A DNA stretch of 9,557 nucleotides. Origin: Acidobacteriota bacterium. GTDB lineage: Bacteria > Acidobacteriota > Terriglobia > Acidiferrales > UBA7541. The stretch lies in NCBI GenBank assembly GCA_003153585.1, contig PLZZ01000066.1:2655-12211 (forward strand), given 5' to 3'. Position numbers and translations under genes: made by a program. The notes beneath the pieces were generated by a model, which saw nothing but the letters and a program-made list of their open reading frames with translations, was not told where the DNA came from and did not search any database. Positions 1 through 5,012 of the stretch are shown here, piece after piece. The first letter of the stretch is position 1. The number at the start of each line of letters is the position of its first letter.

Positions 1-791
1 CCGGCTTCGGCGGTGACGAGCTTGCTGCGCGCCTGGGTTACTTGCTGTGCTGCTGCTGCTGCGGAGGAGCGTGCAGCCACGACGCCGGCCGAGTTCGCCT
101 TCGAAGCGGCTTCCGCCTGATCGTACTGCTGCTGGGAAATTTCCTGCTTATCAACAAGTTGTTTGTAACGGCCGAGGTCCAGCTGGGCTTTTGTGTCATT
201 GGCTTGAGCTTCGGCAAGCTGCGCTTGAGCGGCGTCGTACTGCTGCTGAGCGGCTGCGATCCCGGCCTTCGCATTTTCGACGTCCGCTTCCGAAGACGAG
301 ACTTGGCTTGCGGTATTGATGTTCGTAATCGGGACGTTCAGGTTGGAAGCCTGCGCTGTGGCCCTCGCGTCTTCTAGAGCGGCCTTGGCCTGATCGACTG
401 CGACTTGATAATCGCGGGGATCGATTTCAACGAGTACGGTACCGGCAGTGACGTACTGGTTGTCGTCTACGTTCACTTTTGTGACGTAGCCCGAAACTCG
501 CGCGCTGAGCGGCATTAGATGGCCGTCCACTTCCGCATCGTCGGTGGATTCATAGCTTTGAAAATATCGCCAAGCGAAGAATCCACCGACCAGCACCAGA
601 AGGATCGCAGCAATCAGAAAAAAACGAGCGTTAGGATTCGATTGAATGAATCTTCCCGCACGAGACGGTGGAGGCTCTGATGCCGAATGAGTTTCCGGGG
701 CAACTGCGGCGGCTGCAGCAGGTTTTTCAGCCGGAGCGACGCTCTGGTCCAGCGGAGTTTTAGGTGGTTCCACGTCTGTTCTCTGTGCCAT
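1..791 (-). CDS. HlyD/EmrA-family periplasmic adaptor subunit (C-terminus cut by window edge)
   Basis: Membrane-fusion (adaptor) protein of a tripartite efflux system, expected to bridge an inner-membrane pump and the TolC-like channel encoded just upstream. The first 263 codons are visible and the frame stays open to the left edge. Visible order: a Pro/Ala-rich cytoplasmic N-terminus (residues 1-56), one membrane segment (about 57-73), the EmrA-like signature TDDAEVDGH (83-91), a first biotinyl-lipoyl half-motif with VSGYVTKV (99-106) and GTVLVEIDP (117-125), then a long Ala/Gln-rich alpha-helical hairpin (about 128-263). The second lipoyl half and the beta-barrel would lie off the window. 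The ATG (791-789) directly follows the TAA of the tolC-like gene, and an AAAGGA Shine-Dalgarno sits in the last codons of that gene, so the two are co-translated. The TDDA motif and single N-terminal anchor favour an EmrA-type (MFS or DHA2 partner) adaptor over an AcrA-type lipoprotein. Family assignment is sure; the exact substrate is unknown. Confidence 0.93.
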   Translation of the reverse strand, partial: MAQRTDVEPPKTPLDQSVAPAEKPAAAAAVAPETHSASEPPPSRAGRFIQSNPNARFFLIAAILLVLVGGFFAWRYFQSYESTDDAEVDGHLMPLSARVSGYVTKVNVDDNQYVTAGTVLVEIDPRDYQVAVDQAKAALEDARATAQASNLNVPITNINTASQVSSSEADVENAKAGIAAAQQQYDAAQAQLAEAQANDTKAQLDLGRYKQLVDKQEISQQQYDQAEAASKANSAGVVAARSSAAAAAQQVTQARSKLVTAEA

Positions 792-2294
792 TTATTTTCC
801 TTTGAAATACTGCTTCACGCCTTCTTCCGCGAAACCAATGGCCCGCGCCAGGGAAATCTTCGCGTAGTTATAATTGTAGAGAGCCGAAATGTAGTTTTCG
901 TGCGCGCTCGCGACGGCTTCTTGCGCTTGGACAACCTCCACCGTGTTGGTAACTCCCGCGGCAAAACGATCGCGCGATTGCAATAAGCTCTCATCTGCCA
1001 GAGCAACATTGCTCTTAGCTACGACCACTTGTTGCCCCGAAGATTCGAGGTTGAACAGCGCGGTGCGAACGTCCGCATCGATTTGTCCGCGCAGGTTGTC
1101 GAGATGATCGCGGCTCTGCTGAAGCTGTGCATCAGCGACCAAGACATCGCCGTGAACTTTGCCGCCCTGGAAGATCGGAACACTCAATGTCGCGCGCAGG
1201 TCGAATACCCCATGCGTGAAGAGATCCGAATAAGTTCCGGCAATTCCGTAATCGCCGCTGACGGAGAGCGACGGGTAATAACCGGCGTGGGCCGCACGCC
1301 GCGAATACTCTGCGGAAGTGACAGTTGCCAGTGCGGCCTGAAAATCCGAACGCGTTGCATACGCTCGCTTCAGTGCGTCCTCGACGGTAATGCCTTCGAG
1401 AGGTTCGTATGGAGATTTATCGGTCAGATCAAACTCCTGGCCTGGCGCAAGTCCAATCACTCGCGCGATGGTCAGCTTCTGAATCGCGAGATCATTCCGA
1501 GCCTGAATCAATTGCTGCTGGCGCGTCTGCAACTCCACGTGCGCGCGTAGTTCGTCGATGGCCGGGGAAGTTCCGGCTTTGAGCTGATCGGAGGCCTGAT
1601 TGTAGAGGGCCTGTCCGGTGTTGACTTGAGCTTCGGCTGTTTCGATGCGCGCTTCGTCGGCGATGGCCTGAAGATAGTTGTAACCGACCGCGAGAACGAC
1701 GAGGTCGCGCGCGTCCTTGTACGTGTATTGCGCGGCTTTCACACTCTGCGAAGCGGAGTGGGTGTTGTTGATGGCCTTCCAATCAAAAACTGATTGCGTC
1801 ACATAAGCGCGGCTGTCGAAATAAGTGAAAGGGCCGACGATGGAAGGAATACTTGCGCCAGGAATTTTGAAGCTGAACCCAAATTCGGCAAGGTCAATTT
1901 GAGACTGATTGACGTAGCTGGTGGTCGTGAGATTAGGCAAGAGCGAGCTCAACTGCTGCCAGCGCTGGCCGCGCGCTGAACCGACGTCCTGGCTCGAGAG
2001 CAACAAGCCGAGGTTCTGTTTCAGGCCGCGATTGATGGCGTCTTCGAGCGAAATCGGAAGAATGCCGGGAACAAGTTTCGATGGCACGCTACCTGTGAAT
2101 GAATTTTGTCCTTGCGCAGCGGCGGGTGAAGATGCGGAAGAAGGAGCAGAGTAAGAAGTGGTGCCGGCGCTGGAACTTGAGTTTCCGGATTGGGAGGCGA
2201 CAGGCCCGACGGGGGACTGCGCCAACAGGGGGTTCTTGGCCGCTGGCGAGAAGACTGTCAGCATAAGGGCGATGGCAGCCAATCGATGTTTCAC
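792..2294 (-). CDS. TolC-family outer-membrane efflux channel
   Basis: Outer-membrane factor that would export the substrate delivered by the adjacent EmrA-like adaptor. The 500-residue length fits the family. It has a signal peptide (hydrophobic core about 5-17, likely cleavage near LLA-Q at 25/26), then a Ser/Ala/Gly-rich linker (about 30-70). Two homologous OEP repeats follow. The first starts at ISLEDAINRGLKQN (81-94) and the second at ITVEDALKRAYATR (302-315). Each has a beta-strand segment with aromatic-ended strands (about 121-172 and 338-376) and long amphipathic helices. The PSLSVSGDYG (341-350) and VPIFQGG (372-378) strings are typical of the family. The start is a GTG (2294-2292): a strong GGAGGAGA Shine-Dalgarno is placed for it and the signal peptide begins there. 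The regulator gene is 89 bp upstream and the adaptor gene begins at the base after the stop, so an operon is very likely. The low-complexity linker after the signal peptide is not part of the channel core. Confidence 0.95.
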   Translation of the reverse strand: MKHRLAAIALMLTVFSPAAKNPLLAQSPVGPVASQSGNSSSSAGTTSYSAPSSASSPAAAQGQNSFTGSVPSKLVPGILPISLEDAINRGLKQNLGLLLSSQDVGSARGQRWQQLSSLLPNLTTTSYVNQSQIDLAEFGFSFKIPGASIPSIVGPFTYFDSRAYVTQSVFDWKAINNTHSASQSVKAAQYTYKDARDLVVLAVGYNYLQAIADEARIETAEAQVNTGQALYNQASDQLKAGTSPAIDELRAHVELQTRQQQLIQARNDLAIQKLTIARVIGLAPGQEFDLTDKSPYEPLEGITVEDALKRAYATRSDFQAALATVTSAEYSRRAAHAGYYPSLSVSGDYGIAGTYSDLFTHGVFDLRATLSVPIFQGGKVHGDVLVADAQLQQSRDHLDNLRGQIDADVRTALFNLESSGQQVVVAKSNVALADESLLQSRDRFAAGVTNTVEVVQAQEAVASAHENYISALYNYNYAKISLARAIGFAEEGVKQYFKGK

Positions 2295-2298
2295 GGAA

Positions 2299-2306
2299 TC
2301 TCCTCC
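2299..2306 (-). promoter_or_regulatory. Ribosome binding site fixing the GTG start of the TolC-like gene
   Basis: On the minus strand this reads GGAGGAGA, ending four bases before the GTG at 2294-2292. This near-perfect anti-Shine-Dalgarno match is what selects the unusual GTG start. Confidence 0.75.
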
Positions 2307-2357
2307 AGTTCTATGCTATGTATGATGAAACCCAGCGCTTCGAGATTCACCAAGCCA

Positions 2358-2371
2358 CGTCAAATTTGACG
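2358..2371. repeat. Perfect 14-bp palindrome in the regulator-TolC gap
   Basis: CGTCAAATTTGACG is an uninterrupted perfect palindrome. It starts 12 bases past the stop codon of the TetR gene, in the 89-bp gap before the TolC-like gene. It has no U-tract, and without a loop it is a poor terminator, so a protein-binding site for a symmetric dimer is the more natural reading. Its sequence is not the same as the large inverted repeat upstream of the TetR gene. It could also be chance. I see no convincing separate promoter for the TolC-like gene in this gap. Confidence 0.35.
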
Positions 2372-2383
2372 GCAACGAAGCAG

Positions 2384-3085
2384 TCAGCGCGCTGTTTTCC
2401 TCTGACGCTTGCCTTTCCCATTCCCCTTCCTTGACATAGAAATATCGGCAGAAAGGCTTGGAAAGAACAGCTCCCAGACTTCCTCTGCCGACTTTCGCAG
2501 CAGGGAATCCGGATTCAACGCCCAAGCTATAGTTACTCCCATTAGGATGAGGTGGGTTAGCCGAGCGAGGTCGGCAGCAGAACGATCGCGGCGAATCTCG
2601 CCCTTTTGCTGACCGAGAACAAAAATTTCCGCCAAGAGCCGCCGAGCGCGCTGAAGCCGGTTTTGCAATTCTGCCCGCACCGGCGCACACGACAAATGAG
2701 CCGCGAAAATTGAGCGAAGCAAATCGGGACTTTGCGAAGACTGTCCGGCCAGGTCGGTAGCCAATGCCTTGAGAACGGCCGACACGGAGTGATTTGTCGA
2801 GCGAGCTTTGTTTAAGGCGCGTTCGATCGCGGCGACGCGCTGCTCGCCGTAGGTGGCCAAGACGTGTTCTTTAGTGGGGAAATAATTGAAGAACGTTCCC
2901 TTGCCGACATCGGCGGCGTCCGTGATGTCTTCGACGGTAGTTTCCAGATAGCCACGTTGGGCAAAGATCCGCAGGGCGGCACGATAGATGCGTTCGCGAG
3001 TTTCTACGCGACGGCGCTCGCGCCGATCGGAGGGCCGGAAGCCTGAAGCGCGGCGAGGGGAGCGAACCGCACTGGAAGATTTCAT
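2384..3085 (-). CDS. TetR/AcrR-family transcriptional regulator of the efflux operon
   Basis: One-component repressor of 233 residues. The DNA-binding domain runs from about residue 29 to 76: RERIYRAALRIFAQRGY (30-46), then the helix-turn-helix around VEDITDAADVGKGTFFNYFP (51-70), ending in TKEHVL, which is the classic TetR signature. The remaining helical part (about 80-210) is the ligand-binding and dimerisation domain, variable in this family, so the inducer cannot be read. Both ends are unusual: an Arg-rich 28-residue N-terminal extension and a Lys/Arg-rich tail (219-233). The ATG (3085-3083) is preceded by AGGAG (3096-3100 on the minus strand) with a 10-base spacing. It is the first gene of an apparent operon with the TolC-like and EmrA-like genes. 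A strong inverted repeat overlapping its promoter suggests autorepression together with control of the pump genes; that part is inference. Confidence 0.93.
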   Translation of the reverse strand: MKSSSAVRSPRRASGFRPSDRRERRRVETRERIYRAALRIFAQRGYLETTVEDITDAADVGKGTFFNYFPTKEHVLATYGEQRVAAIERALNKARSTNHSVSAVLKALATDLAGQSSQSPDLLRSIFAAHLSCAPVRAELQNRLQRARRLLAEIFVLGQQKGEIRRDRSAADLARLTHLILMGVTIAWALNPDSLLRKSAEEVWELFFPSLSADISMSRKGNGKGKRQRKTAR

Positions 3086-3104
3086 TTGTGAGGAACTCCT
3101 AATA

Positions 3105-3136
3105 ATGACTTATAGACGAATACGACTATAAGTCAT
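3105..3136. promoter_or_regulatory. Candidate TetR operator: 11-bp perfect inverted repeat
   Basis: The left arm is ATGACTTATAG (3105-3115) and the right arm is CTATAAGTCAT (3126-3136), a perfect match over 11 bp with a 10-bp spacer. The arm centres are 21 bp apart, two helical turns, so both halves face the same side of the DNA. It lies 19 bp upstream of the regulator start codon. One arm covers the predicted -10 box and the other falls around or just downstream of the predicted transcription start. This is the usual placement for a site where a TetR dimer or dimer pair blocks its own promoter. The inverted repeat is seen directly; the identity of the binding protein is inferred from position. 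Confidence 0.7.
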
Positions 3137-3154
3137 ATTTGGATGGCAGGTCAA
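3125..3154 (-). promoter_or_regulatory. Sigma70-type promoter of the TetR-TolC-adaptor operon
   Basis: On the minus strand the -35 box TTGACC (3154-3149) is followed, after 17 bases, by TTATAG (3131-3126). Shifting one base gives TATAGT with an 18-base spacer. The predicted start of transcription is near 3118-3120, leaving a leader of about 35 bases with the AGGAG ribosome site. The -10 box lies wholly inside the right arm of the inverted repeat, so repressor binding would exclude RNA polymerase. Confidence 0.65.
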
Positions 3155-3192
3155 GGCGATCAAACCAGCGCAAAAGGACTCAGCGGGAAGTT

Positions 3193-3225
3193 TGCTGCGC
3201 CGGGGATTTTCTCCCCGGCGCAGCA
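3193..3225. terminator. Strong GC-rich stem-loop downstream of the first SYLF gene
   Basis: A perfect 14-bp stem (3193-3206 with 3212-3225) closes a 5-base loop (TTTTC). Neither strand has a run of T after the stem, so it is not a textbook Rho-independent terminator. Its position, about 95 bases past the stop of the SYLF gene and just before the promoter of the TetR operon, fits a transcription barrier or a 3'-end stabiliser for minus-strand transcripts. It may also be a copy of a dispersed intergenic repeat. The rest of the gap (3155-3318) shows nothing else that I can support. Confidence 0.5.
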
Positions 3226-3318
3226 GATAAAGAGTGGCCGCTTCAGCTCGGAAGGACGGTCCAAGTTCTTATAGAGACCCTTCTAGCTAAACCAGCGTGT
3301 TCCTGTTTCGTTTCGAAA

Positions 3319-3999
3319 CTACTTGCGATTGCCTGAAGTCTTGTCGAGCTCGTCAATCAGCGATTTGGCTGACGGAAGAACTGCCTGTCCGCCTTCAACG
3401 ATGTCTTTCGCGCTGATCGCTTTGCCGTACAGAGCCTTGTTGGCATCGTCATCGGAGTCCATCGACGCGCCTTCCAGAGAGACACCGGCAAATAGTCCCT
3501 TGGTCCGCGAGTACGTGAGGACGTCAACCTTCATGGAAGCGGCATTGTAACCGACAGCTTGAGCGCCCGTGGGACCAGCAGCGGCGGCGGCATTTGCTCC
3601 GAGCTTTGTCTTCCCATTCAGGATTTGCTCTGCGCCGGTGTGGTTCATGACCACCAGCACAAAATCAGTGGCCGTAGAGCCGAGTTGCACGCCAATGCTG
3701 GCCTGGTCGAGCCGGTACATCGCCGGTGCGCCCCAGTCACCATCCATCTTCGCGCCGTTGCGGCAAACAAGTACGCCGCGTCCATAACTGCCGCCGATGC
3801 CGATGGCTACTTTCTTGACGCTGGGAAACACGACGATACAATCGGCTTGGTCAACGATACTGGTAGGCAGGCCCTGATCCACGAGAATCTCCCGCAGTAC
3901 GGTGGCCGAGTTAGATAGACGCTCCTCTTCTTTTTTCTGAGCGAACATGGGAGAAGCTACAGCTAAACAAAGTGCGAAAACGATCATTTTCTTTTTCAC
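3319..3999 (-). CDS. Secreted SYLF-domain (Ysc84-like) protein, copy 1
   Basis: A 226-residue exported protein made almost wholly of one SYLF domain, a fold that binds lipid in the eukaryotic SH3YL1/Ysc84 proteins. The bacterial role is not established. A signal peptide (KKK then hydrophobic 5-16, probable cut at MFA-Q, 20/21) points to the periplasm, and there is no lipobox cysteine. Domain hallmarks include DQADCIVVFPS (50-60), GGSYGRGVLVCR (69-80), WGAPAMY (89-95), TDFVLVVMN (111-119), AAAAAGPTG (137-145) and YSRTKGLFAGVSLEG (163-177). Cys54 and Cys79 match the pair in the neighbouring paralogue. The start is a GTG (3999-3997) preceded by GAAAGG at 7 bases (4007-4012). An ATG four codons inside would drop part of the charged signal-peptide region. 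It lies 166 bp from the paralogue, in the same direction, and may be read through from it. Confidence 0.92.
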   Translation of the reverse strand: MKKKMIVFALCLAVASPMFAQKKEEERLSNSATVLREILVDQGLPTSIVDQADCIVVFPSVKKVAIGIGGSYGRGVLVCRNGAKMDGDWGAPAMYRLDQASIGVQLGSTATDFVLVVMNHTGAEQILNGKTKLGANAAAAAGPTGAQAVGYNAASMKVDVLTYSRTKGLFAGVSLEGASMDSDDDANKALYGKAISAKDIVEGGQAVLPSAKSLIDELDKTSGNRK

Positions 4000-4081
4000 G
4001 GTTCAACCTTTCTTGACTAGGATGGACTCGGAGCTGAAGCTCGGAATCGTATTACCTGACCTGGGATTTTCTCTTAGTGTC

Positions 4082-4114
4082 CGAAGCAGGCTGATTGTAC
4101 ATCAACCTGCTTCG
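4082..4114. terminator. Stem-loop between the SYLF paralogues (proximal to copy 1)
   Basis: CGAAGCAGG (4082-4090) pairs perfectly with CCTGCTTCG (4106-4114). After one mismatch the stem continues with four more pairs (4092-4095 with 4101-4104), leaving a 5-base loop. There is no U-tract on either strand. It may attenuate or terminate transcription from copy 2, or structure the leader of copy 1. Confidence 0.45.
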
Positions 4115-4138
4115 TTCGGCTTCCAAACCGAAGCCGAA
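4115..4138. terminator. Second stem-loop, contiguous with the first, behind SYLF copy 2
   Basis: TTCGGCTTC (4115-4123) pairs with GAAGCCGAA (4130-4138) across a 6-base loop. It begins 27 bases after the stop codon of SYLF copy 2 on the minus strand and directly abuts the neighbouring stem-loop, giving two back-to-back hairpins. It is a plausible 3' end for copy 2, though it lacks a T-run. Confidence 0.45.
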
Positions 4139-4165
4139 TATCGGGAATTTAGGGTAGCGCTTCGA

Positions 4166-4885
4166 TTAGGAACTATGCTTTGGTGAATGCTTCCTTAGGG
4201 TCGAAAGAAGCAGCGCGGCCGACGGTGGCGGAGGAACGGCGCCATGAAGGACAATGTCCCTGGCCGAAATTTTCTTTCCATAGATGCGTTCGTTCGCATC
4301 GTTGTCCGGACGTACCGTGGAACCCGCGAGCGAGACGCCAGCGAAAAGACCACGCGCTCGGGAATAGGTCAAAATTTGCGCGCGCAAAGTGACGTCCGTT
4401 TCCGCTGAGGCGTTGCGTCCGACCGGGCCTGCGGCTGCGGATGCGTCTCCGCCGATTTTCACTTTACTGGCGAGAATACCCTTAGCGCCATCTTCGTTCA
4501 TGACCAGCAGAACGAAGTCGGTTGCTTGTCCGCCAGCTTGAAAGCCGAAACTGGCGCCTTCCAGGGCCATCATCGATGGCGCGCCCCAGCGACCATCGAA
4601 ATTATCGCCACGACGGCAGGTCATGACGCCGCGGCCGTAGCTGGCGCCCACGATGAATGCGGCCTTGAGCACCGAAGGAAATACAATGACGCAGTCCGCT
4701 TTGTCGATGAGGCTTTGCGGAATGTTGTCGGGAATATTCATAATCTCTTTTACGACTTGACCTGCATTCTTAATGCGGTCTTCGTCTTTTGTGGTGTCAT
4801 CATCCGCGCGTAGGGTAGATGCCGTAAACATCGCGGGTATTCCGGCTAGGACTAGCATCAGCAGAGCCGATAAAACGTTTTTCAT
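4166..4885 (-). CDS. Secreted SYLF-domain (Ysc84-like) protein, copy 2
   Basis: Paralogue of the downstream SYLF gene, 239 residues, with the same layout: signal peptide (hydrophobic 5-20, probable cut at LRA-D, 27/28), a short acidic stretch, then one SYLF domain. Shared blocks include DKADCVIVFPS (61-71), GASYGRGVMTCR (80-91), WGAPSMM (100-106), TDFVLLVMN (122-130), AAAGPVGR (150-157) and YSRARGLFAGVSLAG (174-188). Cys65 and Cys90 line up with the pair in copy 1. The C-terminus ends in a Pro/Ser-rich tail. The reading frame extends 18 codons further upstream, but the start chosen at 4885 has AGGAGG six bases before it and puts the signal peptide at the very N-terminus; the longer start would lie in the promoter. 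It is transcribed away from the PBP4 gene. Molecular function is unknown; export to the envelope is well supported. Confidence 0.92.
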   Translation of the reverse strand: MKNVLSALLMLVLAGIPAMFTASTLRADDDTTKDEDRIKNAGQVVKEIMNIPDNIPQSLIDKADCVIVFPSVLKAAFIVGASYGRGVMTCRRGDNFDGRWGAPSMMALEGASFGFQAGGQATDFVLLVMNEDGAKGILASKVKIGGDASAAAGPVGRNASAETDVTLRAQILTYSRARGLFAGVSLAGSTVRPDNDANERIYGKKISARDIVLHGAVPPPPSAALLLSTLRKHSPKHSS

Positions 4886-4891
4886 GGATTT

Positions 4892-4897
4892 CCTCCT
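4892..4897 (-). promoter_or_regulatory. Ribosome binding site deciding the start of SYLF copy 2
   Basis: AGGAGG on the minus strand, six bases before the ATG at 4885-4883. It rules against the longer in-frame start at 4939. Confidence 0.8.
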
Positions 4898-4910
4898 ATG
4901 GGGAGCACAT

Positions 4911-4939
4911 ATCATATGGTTTTCGACGTGGAATCGCAA
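4911..4939 (-). promoter_or_regulatory. Promoter of SYLF copy 2
   Basis: Minus-strand -35 box TTGCGA (4939-4934), 17-base spacer, -10 box TATGAT (4916-4911). The predicted leader is short and carries the AGGAGG site. Four of six and five of six positions match the sigma70 consensus. Confidence 0.55.
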
Positions 4940-4976
4940 CCTTTCTGCAAGCGAGGCGCGCGGGAGAACATTCGAA

Positions 4977-4982
4977 TATAAT
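4977..4982 (+). promoter_or_regulatory. Probable -10 element for the dacB-mutS2 transcript
   Basis: A perfect TATAAT lies 30 bases before the dacB ATG. No good -35 is seen at the right distance, where the sequence is GC-rich, so the promoter may be weak or activator-dependent. It lies back to back with the minus-strand promoter of SYLF copy 2 in a 127-bp divergent region. Confidence 0.4.
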
Positions 4983-5012
4983 CAGTTCCGTTTCAATTCG
5001 GTACAAATCACT

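Noticed and set aside
41..65. Triplet-like GCT/CTG repeat run
   Set aside because: It encodes Ala and Gln codons of the adaptor coiled coil; it is codon-level low complexity, not a separate repeat element.
42..377. Hydrophobic Cys/Leu-rich open frame on the plus strand at the left edge
   Set aside because: It arises from antisense reading of the Ala/Gln-rich coiled coil of the EmrA-like adaptor, whose frame is confirmed by conserved motifs.
1029..1550. 173-codon open frame opposite the TolC-like gene
   Set aside because: It is a shadow of the conserved TolC frame, with no ribosome site or recognisable product.
3268..3275. Extra half-site CTTATAGA resembling an arm of the TetR operator
   Set aside because: Only eight bases match, there is no partner arm nearby, and it lies over 100 bp from the promoter; probably chance.
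3310..3319. Short palindrome GTTTCGAAAC at the SYLF copy 1 stop codon
   Set aside because: Ten bases without loop or T-run is too weak to call a terminator or operator.
4886..4939. 18-codon N-terminal extension of SYLF copy 2 (ATG at 4939)
   Set aside because: It would place the start within the -35 box and put a polar stretch before the signal peptide. AGGAGG is correctly spaced for the 4885 start.
4773..5012. Longer N-terminus for dacB or an extra gene in the same frame
   Set aside because: This stretch lies over the 5' end of SYLF copy 2 and both promoters, and the signal peptide of dacB begins at 5013.
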